64,000 nucleotides of DNA from Bacillus sp. cl95 (GCF_900115925.1 NZ_FOYF01000003.1:442721-506720), one strand, 5' to 3'; numbered from the stretch's first letter, positions 17,883-26,107 are shown. Made by a program: numbers and translations. The notes: a model not told the origin generated them from the letters alone.

Positions 17883-17911
17883 TTTTCTTTTGCAAGAATG
17901 TTATGTATAAT
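17883..17911 (+). promoter_or_regulatory. Promoter of the antisense antitoxin RNA
   Basis: A perfect -10 TATAAT (17906-17911) with a weak -35 (TTTTCT, 17-bp spacer). Transcription would start near 17918 and run through the 3' half of the toxin gene on the opposite strand. Confidence 0.6.
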
Positions 17912-17934
17912 AGAACCATAAAGATGCATACATT

Positions 17935-17960
17935 AAAAAGACCGAACAGTTCGTTCGGTC
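17935..17960 (-). terminator. Intrinsic terminator of the toxin mRNA
   Basis: Perfect 8-bp stem GACCGAAC / GTTCGGTC with a 5-nt loop, followed by T5 on the minus strand. It gives a toxin mRNA of about 250 nt with a long 3' UTR. Confidence 0.8.
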
Positions 17961-18002
17961 CTGCAATAGACGGTTCCCGCAGGGGGATCGGCGAATAGAG
18001 GA

Positions 18003-18051
18003 AATGACCCACTACTTATGCTTGCCGGCTCAAGGGTGGGTTATTTTTTTT
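18003..18051 (+). terminator. Intrinsic terminator of the antitoxin RNA
   Basis: Outer stem ACCCAC / GTGGGT extended by G-U and AAT/ATT pairs, inner stem CTTG / CAAG, then T8 (18044-18051). The T8 is the complement of the Lys codons of the toxin. Confidence 0.75.
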
Positions 18052-18124
18052 GGTGAAAAGACAGGACCGCAACGATTAAGCTCGCAAATGAAAATGCTAA
18101 CATCAATGCTTGAAAAACTGTCAT
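18041..18124 (-). CDS. Hol_Tox-type small membrane toxin (type I toxin), 27 aa
   Basis: A 27-aa peptide beginning MTVFQALMLAFSFASLIV and ending SFHQKK: one hydrophobic span followed by a polar basic tail. This matches my memory of the 'putative holin-like toxin' (Hol_Tox) family of Firmicutes, related in layout to TxpA, BsrG and YonT. The start has a near-perfect AAGGGGGTGA 7 bp upstream. The mRNA has its own promoter and terminator and is covered at its 3' end by an antisense RNA. The expected action is membrane depolarisation when the antitoxin is limiting. A LexA box over the -35 suggests SOS control. Confidence 0.88.
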   Translation of the reverse strand: MTVFQALMLAFSFASLIVAVLSFHQKK

Positions 18125-18193
18125 TAGGCATCACCCCCTTTCATAGGGGAATGAACCGACCACCCTTGAGAAACCCTATTCTATTACCTCTCT

Positions 18194-18228
18194 ATTATAC
18201 CACAATTAACCACACAGAACAAATGTTC
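18194..18228 (-). promoter_or_regulatory. Toxin promoter overlapped by a LexA (SOS) box
   Basis: On the minus strand TTGTTC (18222-18217), a 17-bp spacer and TATAAT (18199-18194) with an extended TGG. The -35 lies inside GAACAAATGTTC (18217-18228), which fits the Bacillus LexA pattern GAAC-N4-GTTC. With flanking bases it matches CGAACATATGTTCG at 12 of 14 positions. LexA bound here would block RNA polymerase; DNA damage would release it. Confidence 0.8.
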
Positions 18229-18242
18229 GTAACGTGAATTTG

Positions 18243-19730
18243 TTATTTATGTTCTACTAAAATCTTCATGAGATTATCTTCAATGGCTTTCCCTTTATCA
18301 TCATCGGTTAAATTATTGAGTAAAATTGAGAAAACCACCCCATCTCCACTCTGTGTTTTCACATATCCAGCTAACGTACTGACCGTTGAGATAGATCCCG
18401 TCTTAGCCCTTACATTTCCCCTTAGCGGAGCCTCTTTCATACGTTTTCTTAGTGTTCCACCCGTCATTTTCTCTTCCATTCCCGCCACAGGTAATGAGTT
18501 TAAATAAGTGGGAAACCAATCTTTATTTTGAACATCATAAAGAAGTTGGGAAATTTCTTGAGCAGGCACTAGATTTACATGAGAAATGCCGGAGCCATCC
18601 CTCATAACAAGGTTCTCCGTATTCACTCCTAACTTTTTCAACTCCGATTCCATGACTTCTAAACCTTTTTCCCAACTACCTTCTCCCTTCACCACTCTGC
18701 CCATCTCCTTCACTAAGATTTCCGCATGGGCATTATTGCTGAGTTTCATGAAAGGTACTAGCAATTCTGAGAGTGGCATTGAAGAGTGGGTTAAAGTAAG
18801 TGTAGCTTGATCAGGTACCGCTCCTTTTTGAAATTGACCGTTCACATTTATTTTTTCTTCTGAAAGTGCTTGTCTGAATAAAGCTAAAGCATAACCGGTG
18901 GGTTCCCAAACGGAAATCCATTCCCTTGCAAGTTTTGCTTTGTATGGAATCATTCCTTCGATGATGATTTTATTGCTTCCATGCTCACGTTTAAATTTCA
19001 CTTCTTTTTTCCCATCTGGAGTGACGGTCGTTACACGGTTGATGATTTGCACATAATCCGTATCAGGGGTAATTTTGACGTTCCCAGGTTTACCGATTCC
19101 ATTGCCAGAGGTTACCTCTACGACAACCGAGCCTACATCATAATCCTCATTTGGCGATGCACTCAATGCTGAAATCTGTGCTCCGTAGTAGGTGAATTCA
19201 TCACTCCAAGGAAGATCAAGTGGCAGGCGAACATCATCATACCAACTGTCGTCTGCGAAAACATTACCTGTAATTTGGGTGATTCCCTTTTCTTTTAACT
19301 CTTTGGTCAATTTGGCAAAATCGGATTTTAGAAGTGTAGGATCACCTTTACCTTTCAAATACAAGTCACCCTCTAAGACACTTCCAGTTACTTTCCCAGT
19401 TGTATAAACCTCCGTAGAGAATCGATACTTTGGGCCAAGGACGGATAATGCTGCTGCGGCCGTCAATAACTTCATGTTTGAAGCAGGTCGTAGTCGTGTA
19501 TTTGCCAAGTGTTCATAAATAACCTTACCTGATGAAGCATCTCGAACACTAATTCCTGCAATCGCACCATCCAATCCTTTTTCGTTTTCTAAATACTGAT
19601 CTAGCTGCCATTTCAAATTTCCATCAGTGATTGCTGCCTGAACTTGTGGTTCTTTAATTTGGTGTACAGGCGTTGCAGACAAATTCGAGACGAGGAAGAT
19701 TACTGCAATGAGCAGCACTTTTTTAGACAA
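18243..19730 (-). CDS. dacC: D-alanyl-D-alanine carboxypeptidase/endopeptidase (class C PBP4a type, S13)
   Basis: A 495-aa exported penicillin-binding protein. N-terminal signal peptide (KKVLLIAVIFLVSNLSA). The three active-site motifs are SxxK in RPASNMKLLT (Ser about residue 84), SxN in KLSNNAHAE and KTG in RAKTGSIST. Length and spacing fit the DacC/PBP4a family, which trims peptidoglycan stem peptides. The start is a TTG at 19730 with GGGAG 5 bp upstream; a TTG four codons earlier is less well placed. The toxin locus lies directly downstream on the same strand but has its own promoter. Confidence 0.92.
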   Translation of the reverse strand: MSKKVLLIAVIFLVSNLSATPVHQIKEPQVQAAITDGNLKWQLDQYLENEKGLDGAIAGISVRDASSGKVIYEHLANTRLRPASNMKLLTAAAALSVLGPKYRFSTEVYTTGKVTGSVLEGDLYLKGKGDPTLLKSDFAKLTKELKEKGITQITGNVFADDSWYDDVRLPLDLPWSDEFTYYGAQISALSASPNEDYDVGSVVVEVTSGNGIGKPGNVKITPDTDYVQIINRVTTVTPDGKKEVKFKREHGSNKIIIEGMIPYKAKLAREWISVWEPTGYALALFRQALSEEKINVNGQFQKGAVPDQATLTLTHSSMPLSELLVPFMKLSNNAHAEILVKEMGRVVKGEGSWEKGLEVMESELKKLGVNTENLVMRDGSGISHVNLVPAQEISQLLYDVQNKDWFPTYLNSLPVAGMEEKMTGGTLRKRMKEAPLRGNVRAKTGSISTVSTLAGYVKTQSGDGVVFSILLNNLTDDDKGKAIEDNLMKILVEHK

Positions 19731-19977
19731 TACTTCTCCCAACCCTTCATTTTCTTTCTCTTATATATCTTATTGTCATTCTCGCCAGAAAAATGCTTGG
19801 GGATTCGTGTTTTTTCTCTTTTAAATCATGACTTCTATAGGCTTTGGCAAGTCTGATTTGAATTTTCAACTACAAGAGCATGCGAAGGGCATAAATCTAA
19901 GGATTTATTTACATTTAATTCCATTAATAATAAAAATAACTAATTTTAAATGGATATATCTGGATGAAATATTTCTA

Positions 19978-20071
19978 TCTTGCAAAAAGTATCCTCTTTC
20001 TTGCAAAACTAGATAGGATTCTTGCAAAAATCCAATGGATTCCTGCAAAATCAAGAAAGAATCTTGCAAAA
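19978..20071. repeat. Five-copy, exactly 21-bp-phased TCTTGCAAAA array
   Basis: TCTTGCAAAA (one copy TCCTGCAAAA) occurs five times, with TGCAAAA starting at 19981, 20002, 20023, 20044 and 20065: exactly 21 bp apart each time. The 11-bp spacers are not conserved. Two helical turns of period would place all motifs on one DNA face. It lies between dacC and the Suv3-like helicase. Its role is unknown. Confidence 0.75.
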
Positions 20072-20107
20072 CCTAATTATCCCCTACTCACTGTCGGAAA
20101 ACGAAGA

Positions 20108-20129
20108 AACCCTCCGAGTTTGGAGGGTT
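20108..20129 (-). terminator. Terminator of the Suv3-like helicase gene
   Basis: Perfect 8-bp stem AACCCTCC / GGAGGGTT with a 6-nt loop, 7 bp after the stop codon; followed on the minus strand by TTCTTCGTTTTC, a moderate T-tract. Confidence 0.6.
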
Positions 20130-20136
20130 CATGATG

Positions 20137-22710
20137 CTATCGATGATAATAGTTTCTGCGAGCTCTGTTTGCATGACATGCGTCGCAAATCGCAAAGCTC
20201 GATTCCCATGATAATTTCTTACCGCAGTTTCGGCACGTTTTCTTCAGATTCTTTACCTCTGTATTCAAGTGTTCATGAACACCATCGCTGATTTCGAGTC
20301 TTACTCTTTCCCAATAGATTGCTTCTGTTTGTTTTTCCAAGCGATAAAGGAATAGTAAATGCAGCCCGATTGCCTTATAGGTAAGTTCCATTTCTTCGAG
20401 GTCTTTGCCTTTGATAATGGGCTCTGGCCATTCTGTTCCATTTACAATCGCCGTAACGGTTTCTAACCATTGCTGTTGTAACGCTGATTCTTTTTGTGAG
20501 AAGGGCAAGTGTAAAAATCCGTAAAGATCCATCATGGATAAACGAGCTTCTATTTCTGTGCCTCTAACCAGTTCATAAAGCTCGCGTTCTTCTGAGAGAC
20601 TCGCCTTTTTCGTACCTTTTGGGCTCTCAAATTGGTCCCAAAGCTCGAAGAATTCTTCCAAAGTACGGAAATATTTCTGGAATCGTTCAAAAACCCCGCT
20701 CGTCGGAGCAATCGCAAACGTTGTGACGAGTACATCTTCCTGATCTAATAACTGCCTCATTAATCGAATATCACTTGTAAATGCTACCTTACCGACATCA
20801 TAAATCCCTTTACGTCCTGCTCTACCGGCAATTTGCTTTACTTCTTGTGAGGTCAAGCGACGTCTTCTTGTTCCATCGAATTTTTCATTCTCAAGAAACA
20901 CGATGCGGCGAATCGGTAAATTCAAGCCCATTCCGATTGCGTCTGTTGCCACAATCACTTTCGTTTCACCTTTAATAAATTGCTGCATTTGCTTTTTCCT
21001 TGTTTCAGGAGGCATGCTGCCGTAAATCATGCTCACAGTATGACCACTATTTTGTAAACGTGCAGCCGTTTCAAGTACTTGCCTTCTTGAAAAGCAAACG
21101 AGCGCATCGCCTTTTTTCGCATTATTCAATGTGAAATCTTCTTTTTCAACCTGCAAAGGCACTTCACGTTTGTACTCATTGATTTCAACCTGAGACTCAC
21201 TCAATAGCTGAAGCATCATCTCTTTTATATTCTTACTGCCGATAATATGAACTTCTCTTGCATTGGCTTTTGTAATAGCTTTATACCAAGAAAAACCTCT
21301 GTCCTTATCCGCAATCATCTGTGCTTCGTCGATGACGACAACTTCATAGTATTCTTTCTCATGAAACATCTCGACCGTACAAGAAAGATGACGTGAACCA
21401 AGTACTTCTTTTTCTTCTTCACCCGTTTTCAAAGAACATGGAACACCATCAGCATTCAACTTATCGAAAACTTCAAGCGCCAAAAGGCGAAGCGGAGCTA
21501 GATAAATCCCACTGCCAGCCTCTTTCATGCGCTCAAGGGCATGGTGGGTCTTTCCTGTATTTGTCTCTCCAATATGCAAGAAATATTGAATGTTCCTGCC
21601 AAAAGCCGGACGGTATTCTTGACCAAAAATATCATCAAGCATTCGTGCTTCTTCCGCTTTTCTTCTTTCAAGCTCTGCCTGTCTTAAAGCTTCACGCTCT
21701 TCTCGACTTTGAAGATCTTCCTCCAAGATTTGTTGATGAGTTTCCACATCAAAAGGTACCTCTGCTAGACGAAGCATATCATCCAGATACTCCTGACCTA
21801 ACAAATCCATGCAGAAGAAAGCATAATCCGCAATCGCGTCCGCTATCATTCGCTTAACTTCAGACTTATGAAGAGGTTCATTATGTATTTCTAAATAATC
21901 ATCCAAGATGTCGGAAGGTATTGTTTCTAGCAGCTTCTCTGGTATTAATTCAAAGAGGTAGCTTGAGACATTCTTTTCATATTGTTCTTCGTATGTCTCA
22001 TATTCAAAATAACTTTTACGCCAATTCAGTGTTTTGTGTATCCCACCCGTATATTCTTGGAAAAATTCACCTACAGTATCATATTCCTCTGAATTAAACG
22101 CTCCAAGCTCCTCGAGTTTTTCTTCGAGTGCTAACTTATCGATAGTGCCATCATATTTTACGTTATTTTCTAGATCGCTCTTCAACTGTTTTGCCGCATA
22201 GTAACGCACGTATAAATAATAGTCTAGGCGATCCTGACTCACCATTGCATTCGCAGCTTTTTCAATCGTTTGTCGGATATTCCCTTTTTTCACAAGGATT
22301 TTTTCGTTCTCTTTTCTCTTAAAATAAGCCGCTCTTGCTTGCTCATATTTTTCCTGCCACAGACCTTCATTTTCCGAGAACTTAACGTAAATCCATGAAT
22401 TTACGTTAAACATTTGAAACATTCGCATCTCATCACGAAATAATTTATTGATAATCTTACGATCGACTCCTGCCGTCGCATATCCTTTCATATTGAGATA
22501 CTCTTTTTTCTCTTGCTTTGACACATCATTTGTCACTTTATTCAGCCAAACGTTCATCCAAAGCTGTTCCATATATTCAGAGCGATCCCTTAAGTATTGT
22601 TCAAACGCAGGGATCGTCTCCTCCGTTTCCATATAACGATTAATATCTTCAAACATTTTTGTTTTTGTCTGACTTACAGCCGCACCATAACTAGCCAATA
22701 TTTGTTCCAT
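20137..22710 (-). CDS. Suv3-like DExH-box RNA helicase with C-terminal zinc ribbon
   Basis: An 857-aa protein. Residues 1 to about 370 are a helical N-terminal extension I do not recognise. The core has Suv3-type motifs: I in GETNTGKTHHALERM, Ia in LAPLRLLALEV, the SCTVEMF stretch, motif II VVIDEAQMI, and motifs IV-VI in YGSMPPETRKKQM, ATDAIGMGLNLPIRRI and EVKQIAGRAGR. The C-terminus has a Cys4 zinc ribbon (CRNCGKKL and CDACHA). Suv3 works with RNases in RNA turnover in mitochondria; some Bacillaceae carry such homologues. The start at 22710 has AAGGAG 7 bp upstream. It appears monocistronic. Confidence 0.85.
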   Translation of the reverse strand: MEQILASYGAAVSQTKTKMFEDINRYMETEETIPAFEQYLRDRSEYMEQLWMNVWLNKVTNDVSKQEKKEYLNMKGYATAGVDRKIINKLFRDEMRMFQMFNVNSWIYVKFSENEGLWQEKYEQARAAYFKRKENEKILVKKGNIRQTIEKAANAMVSQDRLDYYLYVRYYAAKQLKSDLENNVKYDGTIDKLALEEKLEELGAFNSEEYDTVGEFFQEYTGGIHKTLNWRKSYFEYETYEEQYEKNVSSYLFELIPEKLLETIPSDILDDYLEIHNEPLHKSEVKRMIADAIADYAFFCMDLLGQEYLDDMLRLAEVPFDVETHQQILEEDLQSREEREALRQAELERRKAEEARMLDDIFGQEYRPAFGRNIQYFLHIGETNTGKTHHALERMKEAGSGIYLAPLRLLALEVFDKLNADGVPCSLKTGEEEKEVLGSRHLSCTVEMFHEKEYYEVVVIDEAQMIADKDRGFSWYKAITKANAREVHIIGSKNIKEMMLQLLSESQVEINEYKREVPLQVEKEDFTLNNAKKGDALVCFSRRQVLETAARLQNSGHTVSMIYGSMPPETRKKQMQQFIKGETKVIVATDAIGMGLNLPIRRIVFLENEKFDGTRRRRLTSQEVKQIAGRAGRKGIYDVGKVAFTSDIRLMRQLLDQEDVLVTTFAIAPTSGVFERFQKYFRTLEEFFELWDQFESPKGTKKASLSEERELYELVRGTEIEARLSMMDLYGFLHLPFSQKESALQQQWLETVTAIVNGTEWPEPIIKGKDLEEMELTYKAIGLHLLFLYRLEKQTEAIYWERVRLEISDGVHEHLNTEVKNLKKTCRNCGKKLSWESSFAICDACHANRARRNYYHR

Positions 22711-22809
22711 CACACGGCTCCTTCCTACACACTATGTTAGTTAGTTTACATCAAAAAGGACGAAATTAAAGAAACTTCACCTAAATATGTATGATTTTTA
22801 TTCCACACA

Positions 22810-22861
22810 AAAATAAGCCTCCCATAACGTTCATTCATTTAGCCTTGGGAAAGCTTATTTT
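22810..22861 (-). terminator. Terminator of exoA
   Basis: Arms AAAATAAGC..CCCA and TGGG..GCTTATTTT with a small internal loop and a 20-nt apical loop; T-rich on the minus strand. It begins 9 bp after the exoA stop. Confidence 0.65.
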
Positions 22862-22869
22862 AATGAATA

Positions 22870-23622
22870 TTAACGTAATTCCAACATCACGGGACAATGG
22901 TCGCTTCCCATTACTTCACTATGGATTTGAGCGTCCTTCAGTGAATCGCGCAGCCTTTCAGAAACGATGAAATAGTCGATACGCCATCCAATATTTCGTT
23001 CTCGAATCTTGGCCATATAGGACCACCATGTGTAGGCATCCGTTTTTTCTGGATAAAAAGCTCTAAACGTATCAATGAAACCACTTTCTAGCAGATTGGT
23101 CATCTTTCCGCGTTCTTCTTCGGTGAAACCTGAATTTTTTCGGTTGCTCTTAGGATTCTTCAAATCGATTTCCTGATGGGCAACATTCAAGTCTCCGCAT
23201 AAGATAACAGGCTTCTTTTCATCGAGTTTCATTAAGTACTCGCGAATTCGCTCTTCCCATTCTAGTCTGTAATCGAGTCGTGCTAGATCTCTTTGGGAAT
23301 TTGGCGTATAAACATTTACAAGGAAAAACGATTCATACTCGAGCGTAATAATTCTTCCTTCCGCTTCCGATTCATCTTCGCCAACTCCATAACTCACGGA
23401 CAATGGCTTTACTCTTGTAAAAATCGCTGTACCCGAATAACCCTTTTTAACCGCGCAATTCCAGTACTGTTCATAGCCTTCAAACTCCAGCTGAATCTGA
23501 TCCTCCTGGCACTTGGTTTCCTGAATACAAAATATATCGGCGTCCACTTCGTTAAAATAATTGACAAAGCCTTTATTCACGCAGGCTCTAATCCCATTCA
23601 CATTCCAAGATACTAATTTCAT
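22870..23622 (-). CDS. exoA: Exodeoxyribonuclease III / AP endonuclease
   Basis: A 250-aa EEP-superfamily nuclease that cuts at abasic sites and removes 3' blocks in base excision repair. Catalytic motifs are the N-terminal LVSWNVNGIRA, the metal-binding Glu in FCIQETKCQ, CGDLNVAH, WRIDYFIVS and the C-terminal GSDHCPV with the active-site His. Length is close to that of Bacillus subtilis ExoA. The ATG at 23622 has GAAGGAG upstream, five codons inside the longest reading. Confidence 0.95.
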   Translation of the reverse strand: MKLVSWNVNGIRACVNKGFVNYFNEVDADIFCIQETKCQEDQIQLEFEGYEQYWNCAVKKGYSGTAIFTRVKPLSVSYGVGEDESEAEGRIITLEYESFFLVNVYTPNSQRDLARLDYRLEWEERIREYLMKLDEKKPVILCGDLNVAHQEIDLKNPKSNRKNSGFTEEERGKMTNLLESGFIDTFRAFYPEKTDAYTWWSYMAKIRERNIGWRIDYFIVSERLRDSLKDAQIHSEVMGSDHCPVMLELR

Positions 23623-23766
23623 GTCAAACTCCTTCAAGCATAGTCGTCCCTACATTTTACCCTAATTTTTAATGCAGTAGGGAAATTTTGCTTAGAATGT
23701 GATTTTTCACGAAGCTTTGGTTTTATAAAAAATTCCAATTCCCTTACAATAAAAATAGATAAATAA

Positions 23767-23807
23767 AGCCTGTATCTGAGATTTAGTTACTATCTAAGAT
23801 ACAGGCT
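23767..23807 (-). terminator. Terminator of the GNAT gene
   Basis: A 16-bp stem AGCCTGTATCTGAGAT / ATCTAAGATACAGGCT with one mismatch and a 9-nt loop, 30 bp after the stop codon. Confidence 0.75.
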
Positions 23808-23837
23808 AAAATGATTCGCGAACTTGTTAAAGCCCGC

Positions 23838-24308
23838 TTATTTTAACTCTTTTACCATTTTCACTATTTCAGCTTCAAAATCTAATTTTGAATATAAGTG
23901 AACGGCTCTTTCATTCTTTTTAAATACATTTAACGTTAGTTGCTTATATCCCTTCTTCCTAGACCATTCTTCTGCTTTTTCCATAAGTTTTCTTGCAATC
24001 CCTTTTCCCTCTCCATCTTTTGAAACTGCAATGGAAGAAACATAACCTTGGCTTTCACCCGTAAAGTAATCAGTATTTTTGGTCATATGTAAGAATCCCA
24101 ATAAGTTATTCATTTCATCCTCAATAACAAATATATCTGAATCAGGATCTTCATTATTAATTGACTCTTTTGCTATCTTAAGCTGGGCTTCTTTCATTTT
24201 GTGAGGATTTCTCCACTCCATTAAATCAAATTCTGTAAATCGGGAAGATAATTCTAGAATGAAATGTTTGTCCCCCTCTTTCATTTTTCGAATGTTTAAT
24301 TTATCCAT
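23838..24308 (-). CDS. GNAT-family N-acetyltransferase
   Basis: A 156-aa acetyl-CoA-dependent acyltransferase of the RimI-like type. The acetyl-CoA motif A is SIAVSKDGEGKGIARKLMEKA, and the C-terminal LNVFKKNERAVHLYSKLDF is typical of the fold. AAGGAG lies upstream of the ATG. The substrate cannot be read from the sequence. It is followed by a strong terminator. Confidence 0.85.
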   Translation of the reverse strand: MDKLNIRKMKEGDKHFILELSSRFTEFDLMEWRNPHKMKEAQLKIAKESINNEDPDSDIFVIEDEMNNLLGFLHMTKNTDYFTGESQGYVSSIAVSKDGEGKGIARKLMEKAEEWSRKKGYKQLTLNVFKKNERAVHLYSKLDFEAEIVKMVKELK

Positions 24309-24350
24309 CTATTATTCTCCTTAAATATTTTGGGCTTCATTGTATTTCTC

Positions 24351-24446
24351 CTATCTCTTTAGAACCTTAAAAACCTTAACGCAAATGTATCCAAAAATAA
24401 CAACGAAGGCCATGATAAATATCGGTACTAGTACGTTTAACATCAT
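24351..24446 (-). CDS. Putative 31-aa single-span membrane peptide
   Basis: A short frame beginning MMLNVLVPIFIMAFVVIF and ending with a basic tail (VKVFKVLKR). GGGGGA lies 6 bp before the ATG. It is too short for routine gene finding and could be chance, but the hydrophobic core, basic tail and ribosome site together favour a real small membrane protein. It lies between the Nudix and GNAT genes on their strand. Confidence 0.42.
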   Translation of the reverse strand: MMLNVLVPIFIMAFVVIFGYICVKVFKVLKR

Positions 24447-24631
24447 ACATTGTCCCCCAATCGTATTTACAGTCACGTCTAATCAAAGTCAAATTCAGTA
24501 TGAATGTAGTAATCTCCATAAATCGAGCGAAATGTTATTGAAAAAACCAGCTACAATAAAAGAAGTAATTACAAATTAATGTGGAAACATCCTATGTCAC
24601 CTCTTTAACGATGATGGATGAATTTAACCCC

Positions 24632-25063
24632 TTACTTTTTCTTCAAAAGTCTAACCATAAAGGGAACCTTCAAAGACCTTTGAACATTGGTTTTACTATT
24701 TAGAAAGTCTTGTATTTGATGTTTCCTATTTGGTATCAAGAACAGAGGGACTTTTCTAGGATGAAACCACTCAACCTTAGCTGTCTCTCCACCATTCTGA
24801 ATGGCTTTACCACCAACAATTCTAGCTTTGAAAATATGCTGAATATCGTCGTAGTACGGAAAGTGATATTCCCCGATTTTTTGTTCAATGATTACCTTAT
24901 ACCCAGTCTCTTCGTATGTCTCTCTAATTGCACAATCTTCAAGTTTTTCGTTGTCTTCTAGTCTGCCACCTGGGAAATCCCAAAGCGGGTAATCCTTTCT
25001 CTTTACAAGTAGAATTTGATCCTGACCATTTACAACGATTGTAAAGCAGCCTTGTGAACTCAT
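24632..25063 (-). CDS. Nudix hydrolase
   Basis: A 143-aa MutT-like hydrolase of nucleoside-diphosphate-linked compounds. The Nudix box GX5EX7REUXEEXGU is complete in GGRLEDNEKLEDCAIRETYE followed by ETGY. The ATG at 25063 sits 5 bp after AGGAG; an adjacent ATG at 25066 is too close. The substrate is not deducible; oxidised nucleotides or nucleotide sugars are possible. Confidence 0.88.
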   Translation of the reverse strand: MSSQGCFTIVVNGQDQILLVKRKDYPLWDFPGGRLEDNEKLEDCAIRETYEETGYKVIIEQKIGEYHFPYYDDIQHIFKARIVGGKAIQNGGETAKVEWFHPRKVPLFLIPNRKHQIQDFLNSKTNVQRSLKVPFMVRLLKKK

Positions 25064-25163
25064 CATTTCTCCTAGTCATTTAGACATTCACTATATATTC
25101 ATTCTATATCCCCTATAAAAATCCTTTTTTATCCATCTAAGTGAACGTTTCATACAAAAATAA

Positions 25164-25183
25164 GAGCTGCCAATTGACAGCTC
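25164..25183 (-). terminator. Terminator of the alpha/beta-hydrolase gene
   Basis: GAGCTG / CAGCTC stem continuing into a CAATTG centre, followed on the minus strand by TTATTTTTG. It lies about 75 bp after the hydrolase stop. Confidence 0.7.
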
Positions 25184-25258
25184 CGATTTACTCTTTTTCA
25201 TTACGAAGAATTGGAGGATTTTTTTGTGTGCGATGAACTACAACTCTTATTTAAGACA

Positions 25259-26107
25259 CTAATTCAATTCTTTAGTTTCCGTGCTCTGTTTTAGATGTTG
25301 TATAAGAAGTGAATTAAATTCTATTGGTGCTTCCAAAGGAGTGAAATGACCGACTTCTGGGATCATGTGACATGAGGCATGATACAATTCTTCATTTTTC
25401 AACTTTTGTCCAAGTTCAGGATGAATGTACGAATCATTCTCCCCGAAAATGATTGTGACCGGCATCGTAAGATATTCAGCCAAGCGTCCTCGATAGATTT
25501 CGAGCTTATTCATATCTCCTGAGCGGTATAACTCTAAAGTGATTTTACTTTTATTTGCATCAGAAAATAACTCATAGAAATCTTCGACAATTGCTGATGA
25601 AACATTTGGGACGGATTTTTTCATAAAACCTTCAAAAACTGGTTTGTTAGTTAAATATGCGAGCCATTGCTCTCCTCCACCAGGAGTACGAATGATCAAG
25701 GCATCTTTATGCCATACAAAGTCAGGGCTAAAAGTAGCATCAGAAATAATTAAGCTTTGAACTTTTTCTGAATGAGAACAAGCCCATCTGGTTCCTATAA
25801 GCGCTCCCCAGTCATGTGTGACCAAATGAAACTGCTCAATAGAAAGCTCATTTACAAAATCGGTGAGAAAATCCATATACCTCTCCCAAGTTGACGGTTC
25901 ATTGAATGGTTCGCTTTGCCCAAACCCAGGAAAATCCGGAGCAACAGCCCTGTAACCAGCGTTTTGAATAGCCAAGACGGTTTCTCCCCAAAGCAAAGCT
26001 GATTCAGGAAAACCATGTAATAAAATAACTGCTGTTGCATCAGAATTCCCGTAATCCAGATAATACGTGTCTTTTCCCCGTACTGTAATCCTCTTTTTTT
26101 CAATCAT
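25259..26107 (-). CDS. Alpha/beta hydrolase, epoxide hydrolase/haloalkane dehalogenase-like
   Basis: A 282-aa hydrolase. HGFPES near residue 31 gives the oxyanion-hole motif HGxP. The nucleophile elbow VTHDWGALIG has Asp as nucleophile, as in epoxide hydrolases and dehalogenases. The late acid and His are in IFGENDSYI and VGHFTPLEAP. GGGAGGG precedes the ATG. It is divergent from a TetR gene with an inverted repeat between them, so it is probably induced by the compound that regulator senses. The natural substrate is unknown. Confidence 0.88.
   Translation of the reverse strand: MIEKKRITVRGKDTYYLDYGNSDATAVILLHGFPESALLWGETVLAIQNAGYRAVAPDFPGFGQSEPFNEPSTWERYMDFLTDFVNELSIEQFHLVTHDWGALIGTRWACSHSEKVQSLIISDATFSPDFVWHKDALIIRTPGGGEQWLAYLTNKPVFEGFMKKSVPNVSSAIVEDFYELFSDANKSKITLELYRSGDMNKLEIYRGRLAEYLTMPVTIIFGENDSYIHPELGQKLKNEELYHASCHMIPEVGHFTPLEAPIEFNSLLIQHLKQSTETKELN

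Larger units (their letters stand above)
17918..18051 (+). ncRNA. Antisense RNA antitoxin of a type I toxin-antitoxin pair
   Basis: A plus-strand RNA of about 134 nt is inferred from the promoter at 17883-17911 and a strong terminator ending at 18051. It would be complementary to the entire 3' UTR of the toxin mRNA and to its last codons; the T-tract of the antitoxin terminator is the complement of the toxin's final Gln-Lys-Lys codons. This convergent 3'-overlap layout is that of the Bacillus txpA/RatA and bsrG/SR4 pairs. Ends are predicted, not mapped. Confidence 0.7.

Noticed and set aside
17940-17960. GAAC/GTTC pairs that look like a LexA box
   Set aside because: The spacing is 5 bp, not 4, and the sequence is fully explained as the stem of the toxin mRNA terminator.
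18004-18237. 77-codon plus-strand open frame
   Set aside because: It covers the toxin gene and its promoter on the other strand, lacks a ribosome site and crosses a strong terminator.
19978-20071. CRISPR array
   Set aside because: The conserved unit is only 10 bp with 11-bp spacers; no cas genes or typical repeat.
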